In this document: positions 8,561 through 15,641 of the stretch, piece after piece | Layout of the letters: the number at the start of each line of letters is the position of its first letter | Position numbering within the stretch: position 1 is the stretch's first letter | Assembly: GCA_009782615.1 (NCBI GenBank) | Contig: WRIS01000002.1 | Coordinates: forward strand, 124,001-188,000 | Origin: Eggerthellaceae bacterium | GTDB lineage: Bacteria > Actinomycetota > Coriobacteriia > Coriobacteriales > Eggerthellaceae | Direction of reading: 5' to 3' | Length of the DNA stretch: 64,000 nt | Program-made: the position numbers and the translations under genes | The notes under the pieces: model-generated | Database searches by the model: none | What the model saw: the letters and a program-made list of their open reading frames with translations, nothing else | Told to the model about the DNA's origin: nothing

Positions 8561-10378
8561 TTAAGACTCTTTAGCTTCAGATTGTGGGGCTAGGGTTTCT
8601 TTTTCTTCGCGAACAGGAACGCCAAGAAAACAAACGCCCAACATCAGCACGCCCGCGCCAATCGTTAAGCCCAGCGTGAGCGGATCGGGCATGAAGGTGG
8701 CATAGCTGCTTGCAAACCACGCGCCCAAACACAGTCCGCCGACGAGAAGCGCGTCGCCGAGCAATACCCCAAAAGCAGCAAAAAGGCGACTTCCTTTGAG
8801 ACAAAACAATCGCACTATGAGGGCGGCTGCAAGCCAGCTTATAACGATGCACCAGGTTTCAGGCAAGGTGAGCAAGGTGCCAACGGTTTGTTGTATGTCA
8901 GAGGTGCTGGTGCTCCAAAACGCTTCGGTGTTCCATCCCAAAAGACTGCTTGAGCCAAATCCTGCAAGGGTAATACTGAGGATGAGGGCAAACGCGATGT
9001 TTATGAGCGCCTCTTTAGTGTTGAGCAAAAACCCAATGAGAAGAGGGCTTATCTGATTGAATCCAGCTGTGCCGAACAGGGCGGGAGAAAGGGCGCTGTT
9101 TGCTTGGTTGTTTCCGCGTCTGCCGACAAAAAACCACCAGAGGATTGCTGAGGCAACTAACACCAGTGCCAAAAGAAGCGCACTGTTTGCAAAGAGCGCA
9201 ATCGTTAAGGCAAGAAGAGAAAGTATCGCACCGAGATGCGGCTTGATTGCTGCCGCAAGAACTAAAAGAACGCCGATTCCCCAGAACAAGGGGCTTGTCC
9301 ATCCGTCTATTGCAGGAATGTGTCCCAGGGCGATAAAGGCAATGATGCCCACATTAAGCACGCTCCACACCCGCGAAAATATGCTTTTGCCGCGGCTGCT
9401 CCAACGGTCAAGAACGCTTAAGCGTTCGACGTAGTCTTCTTCGTCTGCAAAGTCTTCCCGCGCTTGCCCGACAAGAACCGCGAGTTCCTTTTGCCCTTTG
9501 ACGGAATCTCCCAAAAAGCGCTCCATCTCTTCGGCGAAATCGACAACATTGTCGTAGCGCTCTTCACGGTCGGGGTCGAGGGCATAGAACAAAACGTCAT
9601 CAGCTTCGCTTGATAGCCCATCGATGCAAAGCGACGGGAGCACCAATTCCGCATCAACAATGGCGGCTTCGGCAAGAGACAAGTCATCCGCAAAGAAGGG
9701 GTTTTTGCCCGTGAGCATTTCGTAGGTGATGCTGGCAAGTGCCCATTCGTCGCAGCGTGCGTCGAGGTTTTCTCGGCGCATCTGTTCGGGGGGCATGTAT
9801 CCGATGGTGCCGCCGCTTGCCGTTCCAAAGCCGCGGGCACTCGAAAGCGCCGAAAGCCCGAAGTCGGTTACTTTTACCTGACCCTGGCGGTTGATGAGGA
9901 TATTGTCAGGCTTTATGTCCAGATGGAGCACCTGGTTTTCGTGGGCAATTTTGAGTGCTTGTGCAACGGAAGAAAATATTGCGGCAATTGCGTTGAGCGA
10001 AAGGTCGTTGCTGTATTCGTGCAAGAGTTCAGTGAGGGTGAGTCCGTCAACGTATTCCATAATGAGATAGGCAGTCTTGCCTTGCACCTCAAAATCGTAA
10101 ACGCCCACGATGGAGTTGTCGCTTAAGAGGGCGGCGGTGCGTGCCTCGTCAAGCCCAGGGACATTTTCGAGCGAATGAGCATCTGCGTAGTGTTGGTGTT
10201 CTAGAAAAGCGGGGTCTGCGGGGTGTGCGTTGGTGAGGTTGTTGTCGTCTAGCTGAATGCATTTTATGGCGACGCGTCGTTGTATGCGCGTGTCCCAGGC
10301 GAGTTGAACCGTTGCAAAGCCGCCTGCCCCCGCTTCCGAAATGGGGCGATAGCGATTCAGTATCATCTGACCTTGCAT
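8561..10378 (-). CDS. Serine/threonine protein kinase with multi-TM C-terminal half
   Basis: 605 residues. The kinase domain occupies about 9-295: glycine loop EAGAGGFATV (15-24), K39 in VAIKC, catalytic-loop HLDIKPDNIL with D154, DFGLS with D172, and a GYMPPEQ activation segment. After a charged juxtamembrane region (about 300-340) there are roughly eight hydrophobic helices to the C-terminus. It lacks the PASTA repeats of PknB. This is a Hanks-type kinase with an integral membrane tail; ligand and targets are unknown. It converges with the pyridoxamine kinase gene, leaving 24 bases between the two stops. No cognate PP2C phosphatase is in the window. Confidence 0.92.
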   Translation of the reverse strand: MQGQMILNRYRPISEAGAGGFATVQLAWDTRIQRRVAIKCIQLDDNNLTNAHPADPAFLEHQHYADAHSLENVPGLDEARTAALLSDNSIVGVYDFEVQGKTAYLIMEYVDGLTLTELLHEYSNDLSLNAIAAIFSSVAQALKIAHENQVLHLDIKPDNILINRQGQVKVTDFGLSALSSARGFGTASGGTIGYMPPEQMRRENLDARCDEWALASITYEMLTGKNPFFADDLSLAEAAIVDAELVLPSLCIDGLSSEADDVLFYALDPDREERYDNVVDFAEEMERFLGDSVKGQKELAVLVGQAREDFADEEDYVERLSVLDRWSSRGKSIFSRVWSVLNVGIIAFIALGHIPAIDGWTSPLFWGIGVLLVLAAAIKPHLGAILSLLALTIALFANSALLLALVLVASAILWWFFVGRRGNNQANSALSPALFGTAGFNQISPLLIGFLLNTKEALINIAFALILSITLAGFGSSSLLGWNTEAFWSTSTSDIQQTVGTLLTLPETWCIVISWLAAALIVRLFCLKGSRLFAAFGVLLGDALLVGGLCLGAWFASSYATFMPDPLTLGLTIGAGVLMLGVCFLGVPVREEKETLAPQSEAKES

Positions 10379-10477
10379 GGTGGGCGCACCTGATTTCTCT
10401 CATCGTTAGTTCAAGAAAGCCCTGCTTCTGTGGTGCCTATGATAGCGCATTTTGCAAAGCTGTGGCACAGGGCGCTC

Positions 10478-10506
10478 TTGCCACTGGGAAGTATCTGGTG
10501 TAGTAT
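10478..10506 (+). promoter_or_regulatory. Sigma-70-type promoter of tRNA-Leu
   Basis: TTGCCA (10478-10483), a 17-base spacer and TAGTAT (10501-10506) lie about 50 bases upstream of the mature tRNA 5' end. Spacing is ideal. Confidence 0.6.
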
Positions 10507-10557
10507 TTCCACTCACTCTCGGAAACCTTTGAGGTTTTGGGAGTCCGCTTTACACGT

Positions 10558-10644
10558 GCGGGTGTGGCGGAATTGGCAGACGCGCATGGTTCAGGTCCAT
10601 GTGAGCGCAAGCTCATGGGGGTTCAAGTCCCTTCACCCGCACCA
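10558..10644 (+). tRNA. tRNA-Leu (anticodon CAG)
   Basis: A full cloverleaf is visible. The acceptor arms are GCGGGTG (10558-10564) and CACCCGC (10634-10640), with discriminator A and an encoded CCA ending at 10644. The anticodon stem CATGG/CCATG encloses loop TTCAGGT, giving anticodon CAG for CUG codons. The long variable arm (GAGC/GCTC type) is the class II hallmark of tRNA-Leu, and the T arm contains GGTTCAAGTCC-like sequence. It stands alone, with its own promoter and terminator. Confidence 0.97.
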
Positions 10645-10680
10645 AAAACCCCAGTTCACCTATGGTGAATTGGGGTTTTT
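10644..10680 (+). terminator. Rho-independent terminator after tRNA-Leu
   Basis: AAAAACCCCA-G-TTCACC, loop TAT, GGTGAA-TTGGGGTTTTT: a near-perfect hairpin ending in five Ts directly after the CCA end. Confidence 0.93.
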
Positions 10681-10766
10681 GTCTGTGAGTAAGAGCCAGA
10701 AGCAAGGCTTCGCTAGTCAATTCAAGCAGTATTGGCTCAACTACTAAAAGCAAAACTTTCCTATTA

Positions 10767-10814
10767 TTGAAATACAAACAAATGTTTGTATTTCAATTTG
10801 AACTATGCTATTCT
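10767..10814 (+). promoter_or_regulatory. 30-bp palindrome overlapping a promoter, upstream of the antitoxin locus
   Basis: TTGAAATACAAACA, a 2-base spacer, then TGTTTGTATTTCAA (10767-10796) is a perfect palindrome with 14-base arms. It overlaps a -35 TTGTAT (10786-10791), which is followed at 17 bases by -10 TATTCT (10809-10814). Such a dyad over a -35 is expected of a repressor operator. It could also act as the end of a transcript from the left. Confidence 0.5.
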
Positions 10815-10903
10815 ATAAAAGTCAATGTTGGGGCGGTTATACGTCCTAAGCAATCCCACACATTTCGAAAAGACAGAACAGAAGGCAGCACTACCTGCGC
10901 TGT

Positions 10904-10933
10904 TTGACAAAATGAAAACTATAGTTTACATTT
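10904..10933 (+). promoter_or_regulatory. Promoter with central operator dyad for the toxin-antitoxin remnant
   Basis: TTGACA (10904-10909), a 17-base spacer and TACATT (10927-10932) make a near-consensus promoter. Its spacer is occupied by a dyad, AAATG-A-AAACTATAGTTT-A-CATTT (10910-10933), with only one mismatched pair. An operator inside the promoter core is the usual autoregulation layout of HigA-type antitoxins. Transcription would begin only a few bases before the remnant toxin's ribosome site. Confidence 0.6.
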
Positions 10934-10947
10934 GAAAGAGGTAGAAC

Positions 10948-11004
10948 GTGAAGGTTCGTATGACATGCGAGTTCGCCACCTGGCTAAAGAAGCTTCGCGA
11001 CTAA
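10948..11004 (+). pseudogene. Truncated HigB/RelE-type toxin remnant (18 codons)
   Basis: A GTG at 10948 with AGAGG upstream opens an 18-codon peptide, VKVRMTCEFATWLKKLRD, ended by TAA at 11002-11004. The sequence matches the start of HigB/RelE-ParE family killer proteins (pattern E-V-R-x-T-x-E-F-x-x-W-L-x-x-L-R-D as remembered). The remaining 80 or so residues are missing, and the antitoxin ATG follows 12 bases later. This looks like an internal deletion that spared the antitoxin. An alternative is a short ORF retained for translational coupling. Confidence 0.6.
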
Positions 11005-11016
11005 AAGGTGACAACT

Positions 11017-11304
11017 ATGGCAAAAAGAGAATTACTTGATTGGGATATTGTGGATTATCTCGATAGTGACGAACGGATGGCAGGATATCTTGAAGCCGTT
11101 CTCGAAGACGATGACCCGCAGCTGTTCAGGGCTGCGCTTGGCGATATTGCACGTGCGAGAGGGGTGTCTGCTTTGTCGCGCGACACAGGAATAACTCGCC
11201 CTGGGCTGTATAAGGCGCTTTCCTCTGAAGGAAATCCATCATTTGATACTGTCTGCAAGGTTATCGATTCTTTTGGATTAAAGCTTGTAATCAGCACGAA
11301 ATAG
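11017..11304 (+). CDS. Addiction-module antidote protein, HigA-like (COG3636 type)
   Basis: 95 residues. The N-terminus (LLDWDIVDYLDSDERMAGYLEAVLEDD) and the HTH (GVSALSRDTGITRPGLYKAL, then GNPSFDTVCKVIDSFGLKL) are characteristic of the probable-addiction-module antidote family. The HTH binds its own promoter and the protein neutralises a RelE-fold RNase. The ATG at 11017 has AAGGTG 7 bases upstream; the GTG at 11008 falls within that ribosome site. Its toxin partner survives only as the 18-codon remnant just upstream. Its role may now be solely regulatory, or it may protect against an incoming homologous toxin. Confidence 0.85.
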   Translation: MAKRELLDWDIVDYLDSDERMAGYLEAVLEDDDPQLFRAALGDIARARGVSALSRDTGITRPGLYKALSSEGNPSFDTVCKVIDSFGLKLVISTK

Positions 11305-11409
11305 TGTGACAAAATCATAGCATTCATACTGTCTTTGCTCTTTACGTGAGCCAAGCCTTCTGATTGTGAATAAAATGAGCGGAATACCCGCGGTTACTGC
11401 AGTTTCTTA

Positions 11410-11438
11410 TTGACTTCTTTCATGGGAACGCGCAATAT
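11410..11438 (+). promoter_or_regulatory. Promoter for the DUF1538 leader
   Basis: TTGACT (11410-11415), a 17-base spacer and CAATAT (11433-11438). It implies a start near 11445 and a leader of about 170 bases that includes the terminator hairpin at 11497-11534. Confidence 0.5.
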
Positions 11439-11496
11439 ATTCCGAAATTAAATAAATTCGGTTGGCAGCAAAAGCTGTTTCAAGCTAAGGCTTCAG

Positions 11497-11534
11497 GGCG
11501 GAAGTCTCCCTTACAGGGGGCTTCCGCCTTTCTT
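11497..11534 (+). terminator. Intrinsic terminator inside the DUF1538 leader (possible attenuator)
   Basis: GGCGGAAG (11497-11504) pairs with CTTCCGCC (11521-11528), extended inside by CTCCC/GGGGG with loop TTACA, and followed by TTTCTT. It lies 80 bases before the DUF1538 start and downstream of a good promoter, so it may work as a leader attenuator. It could instead simply end the antitoxin transcript 190 bases upstream. Confidence 0.75.
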
Positions 11535-11613
11535 ATGTGTGGCGAAACAAAACCGCGGTGTCCTAGTGCTTGATTCGGGAATTGCTTGGTAGAGACTGGA
11601 ATAAGGAGATTGC

Positions 11614-13110
11614 TTGAGTATCAGAACCAAGATAGCTGGAAGTAGTTCGGCGTTAAAAGAAAGATTTTTTGAAGCATTCAACTCGGTGGTTTGGGTTGCT
11701 GTTCTTATTCTTGTTCTCATGTTTACGTTTGTTCCTATGCCGCTTGACGTGGTGGTCAGCTTTGCCCTCGGCACAGCGTTTTTGTTGGTGGGTGTGACGC
11801 TGTTTACTTTGGGTGCCGATATCGCTATGAAACCTATGGGGGATATTCTCGGTTCTTTCTTTGCAGGCAAAAAGAAGATGTGGCTCCTTGCTTTGATGGG
11901 ACTTGTTCTGGGCTTTATTGTTACCATTACCGAGCCAGGACTTTTGGTGTTCGCAGAATTGGCAGCAGGCATTCCGAATTCAATTTTGATAGTTTCGGTT
12001 GCGGTAGGTATAGGCGTTTTTTTGGCGATAGGCTTTTTGCGTGAAGTCCTTCACATGAGTTTTAAATATATACTCTTGATTTGCTATTCCTTGATTTTTA
12101 TCGTTGCCCTTTTTGTGCCAGAGAGTTTCTTGCCCTTGGCCTTTGATGCGGGCGGCGCCACTACTGGTTCCATGACCGTGCCTTTCATTATGGCGCTTGG
12201 CGTTGGCATTGCGTTTTGCCATAAGGATCATTGTAGTGAAGACGACAATTTCGGCTTAATTGCTATTTGCTCCATCGGCCCTATTCTTACGGTCATGATT
12301 TTAGGTCTGATATACACACCCGACAGTGGAACTGCGGAATATGTTGTCTACACAACGGCTGCCGCAGACAGTGCGGCGCTGAGGTCTGCTTACTCAACTG
12401 CCCTCCTGCGCTTCTTGCCCGAAATGCTCTTGGCGCTTGCTCCTATTGTCGTCATTTTTTTCGCACTGGCTCTTTTTGTGATAAAGCCGCCAAAAGAAAA
12501 GATGCTTCGAATCTCTGTCGGCATACTTTCAACCTATCTGGGACTAGTTCTTTTTCTTACGGGGACACAGTTGGGCTTCTTCCCTGTTGGCAATCTGCTA
12601 GGAGACTACCTAGCAGGACTGAACCATAAAGTGATACTCGTCATTGTGGGTATGATTTTCGGGTATTTTCTTATACGAGCCGAACCAGCAATAGTGGTGC
12701 TCAACAAGCAGGTTGAGGATATCACTAAAGGGGCTATTTCCCAAAAAGCAATGAACCTGGCGCTTTCTGTTGGAGTAGCTCTTGCTGTTGGTTTGTCCAT
12801 GGTGCGTGTGGTTACCAGCCTGCCCATAGGGTGGATCTTAGTGCCTGGCTATGTTATTGCGGTTGGTCTTGCCTTTGTCACGCCGAAAATATTTACCTCT
12901 ATTGCATTTGATTCGGGCGGTGTGGCCTCCGGCCCTCTAACCTCTGCCTTTTTGCTGCCGTTGGCGATAGGGGCATCACATGCTTTGGGCGGAAATACGG
13001 CAGTTGACGCTTTTGGGCTTATAGCCATGGTAGCAATGACCCCGCTGATCACCATACAGGTGATGGGTTTGTATTATGCATGGAAAAAGTCAAAAACGCC
13101 TGAAGGCTAA
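11614..13110 (+). CDS. DUF1538 (UmpA/UmpB-like) transporter, fused two-domain form
   Basis: 498 residues, roughly 12-14 TM helices, starting at TTG with AAGGAG 5 bases upstream. It consists of two homologous halves. ADIAMKPMGDILGSFFAG with TEPGLLVFAELA in the first half corresponds to TQLGFFPVGNLLGDYLAG with AEPAIVVLNKQV in the second. FDAGGATTGSMTVPF with FGLIAICSIGP corresponds to FDSGGVASGPLTSAF with FGLIAMVAMTP. DUF1538 proteins have been described as a two-component UmpAB Na+(K+)/H+ antiporter in Halomonas; here both parts seem to be one polypeptide. Next to a PII-like gene and an ArsB/NhaD-type antiporter, a cation/proton exchange role is plausible but not proven. Confidence 0.85.
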   Translation: MSIRTKIAGSSSALKERFFEAFNSVVWVAVLILVLMFTFVPMPLDVVVSFALGTAFLLVGVTLFTLGADIAMKPMGDILGSFFAGKKKMWLLALMGLVLGFIVTITEPGLLVFAELAAGIPNSILIVSVAVGIGVFLAIGFLREVLHMSFKYILLICYSLIFIVALFVPESFLPLAFDAGGATTGSMTVPFIMALGVGIAFCHKDHCSEDDNFGLIAICSIGPILTVMILGLIYTPDSGTAEYVVYTTAAADSAALRSAYSTALLRFLPEMLLALAPIVVIFFALALFVIKPPKEKMLRISVGILSTYLGLVLFLTGTQLGFFPVGNLLGDYLAGLNHKVILVIVGMIFGYFLIRAEPAIVVLNKQVEDITKGAISQKAMNLALSVGVALAVGLSMVRVVTSLPIGWILVPGYVIAVGLAFVTPKIFTSIAFDSGGVASGPLTSAFLLPLAIGASHALGGNTAVDAFGLIAMVAMTPLITIQVMGLYYAWKKSKTPEG

Positions 13111-13165
13111 AAGGGCAATGACAAAAAGGCAATGACAAAAGGGCTTTTCGATTTTGCCCTTATTT
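13109..13165 (+). terminator. Direct repeats and weak terminator after the DUF1538 gene
   Basis: A 14-base unit of type AAAAGGGCAATGAC occurs at 13109-13122 and, with one change, at 13123-13136; a third partial copy (AAAAGGGC) forms the left arm of a hairpin with GCCCTT at 13156-13161 followed by ATTT. It probably acts as a weak intrinsic terminator. Confidence 0.45.
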
Positions 13166-13180
13166 CAAACCGCTTCTTTC

Positions 13181-13190
13181 TGTGTATAAT
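13181..13190 (+). promoter_or_regulatory. Extended -10 promoter for the PII-like gene
   Basis: TGTG followed by TATAAT (13185-13190) is an extended -10 element; the -35 (TTTCAA at 17 bases) is weak. The leader to the ATG at 13311 is about 115 bases. It contains GAGCC-ATC-GGCTT and a CGTTTC/GAAACG stem, so it may be structured. Confidence 0.45.
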
Positions 13191-13310
13191 GGTCGAACAT
13201 AGACTGGTTCAAATTGCTACAAGGTACAAGAAAGTCGAGCCATCGGCTTTGCGTTTCTCTTTGACACACAGGGAAACGAAATTAAGAAACCGTAGAGAGG
13301 AAAGGTCTTT

Positions 13311-13628
13311 ATGGAGAGTAATGCTTACAAGCTCATTGTGATTGTTGTGGCTAGAGGAAAAGCGGGAAAGGTTGCAGACATCGCTCATGATGAAGGGATT
13401 CCAGGGGCAACCATTCTTCCTGGTCACGGCTCTTCTGTTCGGCTTATGTTGGGAATCAGCGTTGATCCCGAAAAAGATATCGTATTGATAGTAACCAGCG
13501 AGGACAAAGCCGAAAAAGCCCTTGCGGTCATTGCGGAAAAAATGGAATTTAACGAACCGCACCATGGCTTTGCCTGCGTTCTTTCTCTTGATAAGGTAAT
13601 AGGGCTCGAAGAAAATTTTGAATCATAG
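13311..13628 (+). CDS. PII-like signalling protein
   Basis: 105 residues with the ferredoxin-like beta-alpha-beta layout of the PII family: YKLIVIVVARGKAGKVADIAHDEGIPGATIL, a shortened T-loop region, VLIVTSEDKAEKALAVIAEKM, then GFACVLSLDKVIGL as the last strand. The T-loop is much shorter than in GlnB/GlnK and lacks the uridylylated tyrosine, as in other PII-like proteins (SbtB, PstA, CutA-type) that control transporters through nucleotide ligands. The ATG has GAGGAAAGG upstream. It is 12 bases before the ArsB/NhaD-type gene and 200 after the DUF1538 gene. Ligand unknown; partner inferred to be one of the two transporters. Confidence 0.85.
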   Translation: MESNAYKLIVIVVARGKAGKVADIAHDEGIPGATILPGHGSSVRLMLGISVDPEKDIVLIVTSEDKAEKALAVIAEKMEFNEPHHGFACVLSLDKVIGLEENFES

Positions 13629-13640
13629 AAAAGGGCTGTT

Positions 13641-14972
13641 TTGGCGGAGGGCGTAGTACAAACCGTAGCTAGTTTTCAGGTCGTTATAGCAGCAACATTG
13701 TTTCTTGCTTGCTATGCTTTTATTGTTGCCGAAAAAATCGATCGATCGATTATTGCGCTGTCGGGCGCCGTCCTAATGATAGTTTTCGGTATTGTTGATT
13801 TTCAAACCGCCTTCACAAAACATGTTCACTGGGAAACCATCTTCCTTCTTATTGGCATGATGATGCTGGTAGGTCTTTCAAGTAAGAGCGGCATATTCGA
13901 ATACTTGGCACTGAAAACCGCTCAAAGTGCCAAAGGTAATCCAAAAAGAATTCTTATAAGGCTTGCTATATTGACAGCAGTAGGAGCTGCTTTTATTGAT
14001 AACGTCACCATGGTCTTGCTTGTTGCCCCGGTAACCATAGCTATTGCCAACAGGTTACACCTTAAGGCAACACCCTTTCTTATTACCGAAATCCTTCTTT
14101 GCAATATTGGTGGTACGGCTACTTTAGTTGGTGACCCCCCCAACATCATGATTGGCACCGCGGCAGGATTGTCGTTCAACGACTTTCTTATTCACCTGAC
14201 TCCCGTTGTTCTTGTTCTTGCGGTGTTGGTAATTGTGTGTTGCAGTCTTTATTACGCGAAGCATCTCAAGATTGACGATGAGCACAAAGATTTGCTGATG
14301 AACGAAGACCCGCGTGACTACATTAGTGATTTTGGCTTAGCCAAAAAGGCAGTTGTTGTTTTTTCCCTCACGCTGCTCGGCTTCTTTCTTCATAATCTTT
14401 TGCATCTCGAACCGGCTGTCGTGGCGCTGGCGGGAGGCACGCTTCTGATGCTTCTTGGCGCGAAGTCCTATAAGGCAGAAAAGGTGTTTCAGTCGGTTGA
14501 GTGGGTAACAATCTTTTTCTTCGTAGGGTTATTTGTGCTTGTTGGTGGCTTGGTTGAAGTTGGCATTATTCAACAACTTGCGAGCGGAATGCTTGCCATA
14601 ACGAATAACAACCTTACGCAAACCACCTTTATCTTGCTTTGGGGCGCTGGGATTGCATCGTCTATTGTTGACAACATTCCCTTGGTGGCCACCACGATTC
14701 CCTTGGTTCAAGACATGAGTTCTCAGCTGTCGTTGTCGGCTTCTGAAACCGCCCCTCTTTGGTGGGCTCTTTCTTTGGGTGCGTGTTTGGGGGGCAACGG
14801 CACGCTGATTGCTGCGTCGGCAAATCTTATAGTTGCCAACATAGCAGCGCGGGAAGGAAACCCTATCTCATTTATCGATTTTCTGAAAGTAAGCGTTCCG
14901 ATAACCTTAGGCACTCTTGTTATCGCCAGTGTGTACGTTTATTTTGTCATTATTCTTTTAGGGTTTGCATAA
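13641..14972 (+). CDS. ArsB/NhaD-type antiporter (ion transporter superfamily)
   Basis: 443 residues, about 11-12 TM helices. Signatures of the ArsB/NhaD/SLC13-like (IT) superfamily are HWETIFLLIGMMMLVGLSS, FIDNVTMVLLVAPV, GGTATLVGDPPNIMIG and, in the second half, IVDNIPLVATTIPLV and LGGNGTLIAASANLI. These are the paired re-entrant hairpins of the two inverted repeats. Relatives export arsenite or exchange Na+ for H+. No arsR or arsenate reductase is nearby, which favours a cation role. The TTG start has AAGGG 6 bases upstream. It lies 12 bases after the PII-like stop and 15 before the oxidoreductase gene. Confidence 0.85.
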   Translation: MAEGVVQTVASFQVVIAATLFLACYAFIVAEKIDRSIIALSGAVLMIVFGIVDFQTAFTKHVHWETIFLLIGMMMLVGLSSKSGIFEYLALKTAQSAKGNPKRILIRLAILTAVGAAFIDNVTMVLLVAPVTIAIANRLHLKATPFLITEILLCNIGGTATLVGDPPNIMIGTAAGLSFNDFLIHLTPVVLVLAVLVIVCCSLYYAKHLKIDDEHKDLLMNEDPRDYISDFGLAKKAVVVFSLTLLGFFLHNLLHLEPAVVALAGGTLLMLLGAKSYKAEKVFQSVEWVTIFFFVGLFVLVGGLVEVGIIQQLASGMLAITNNNLTQTTFILLWGAGIASSIVDNIPLVATTIPLVQDMSSQLSLSASETAPLWWALSLGACLGGNGTLIAASANLIVANIAAREGNPISFIDFLKVSVPITLGTLVIASVYVYFVIILLGFA

Positions 14973-14987
14973 ACGAATTGGGAAACA

Positions 14988-15620
14988 ATGAGCGTCCGTC
15001 ATGTGCATATTGTTTACTGCCACCCCAGTGAAGATTCGCTGACCGCTGAGGTTCGCGATGCTTTCATCAGCGGACTCAAAGATTCAGGCAAGACTCACAC
15101 CATAAGCGATTTATACCAACAAGGTTTTCAGACCGATATGACGGAAGCCGAATACCTACGCGACGCCTATTACGACAACACGCTGCCACTGACTGATGAT
15201 GTGTTGGTGGAACAAGCGCTCATTAATGCTTCCGACGCACTTGTGTTTATCTACCCAGTCTTTTGGACAGAGGCTCCCGCCAAACTGGTCGGCTGGTTTG
15301 GCAGAGTGTGGCGTTACGGATACGCCTATGGTGCTGAGAGCAACTCGGCAAACATTCCTGACAACTCAAGCATCAAGCCGATGAAGGTTCTCGACAAAGT
15401 TTTGTTTATTGCTTGTGCGGGCAATTCAAGAGAAACGCTGGAAGAACAAGGGCGTTTGCAAAGCATGGAAAACATCATGTTAGGCGACCGCGTTCACGAC
15501 CGCGCCAAGCATAAGGAGCTTGTCTTGCTCGGTGGTACCGAGCGCAGCGACCCTTCTCGCCGTGAAGCTATGCGCATACAGCATACAAAGACAGCATATA
15601 GGCTTGGAGAAAATTTCTGA
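14988..15620 (+). CDS. NAD(P)H-dependent oxidoreductase, flavodoxin-like fold (KefF/MdaB family)
   Basis: 210 residues. Features of the PF02525 fold are HVHIVYCHPSEDSLTAEVRD (phosphate-binding first loop), the central LVFIYPVFWTEAPAKLVGWF flavin-site motif, and KVLFIACAGNS. Family members reduce quinones with NAD(P)H, or, as KefF/KefG, act as ancillary subunits of K+/H+ antiporters. It starts 15 bases after the antiporter gene, and that gene order is the reason to suspect an ancillary role. Cytoplasmic; the FMN or FAD cofactor is inferred. Confidence 0.88.
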   Translation: MSVRHVHIVYCHPSEDSLTAEVRDAFISGLKDSGKTHTISDLYQQGFQTDMTEAEYLRDAYYDNTLPLTDDVLVEQALINASDALVFIYPVFWTEAPAKLVGWFGRVWRYGYAYGAESNSANIPDNSSIKPMKVLDKVLFIACAGNSRETLEEQGRLQSMENIMLGDRVHDRAKHKELVLLGGTERSDPSRREAMRIQHTKTAYRLGENF

Positions 15621-15641
15621 AAACTGCAAAAGGAGTCGGGC

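Noticed and set aside
10558-11304. tRNA-Leu as an integration site with the toxin-antitoxin remnant as island cargo
   Set aside because: No integrase, no second copy of the tRNA 3' end and no phage or plasmid genes downstream.
13132-13341. 69-codon plus-strand frame between DUF1538 and PII-like genes
   Set aside because: It crosses the terminator and promoter, overlaps the PII-like start in another frame and has no ribosome site.
13641-14972. Arsenite efflux operon
   Set aside because: Although the transporter is ArsB/NhaD-like, no arsR, arsC or arsA gene is nearby and its neighbours are PII-like and KefF-like proteins.
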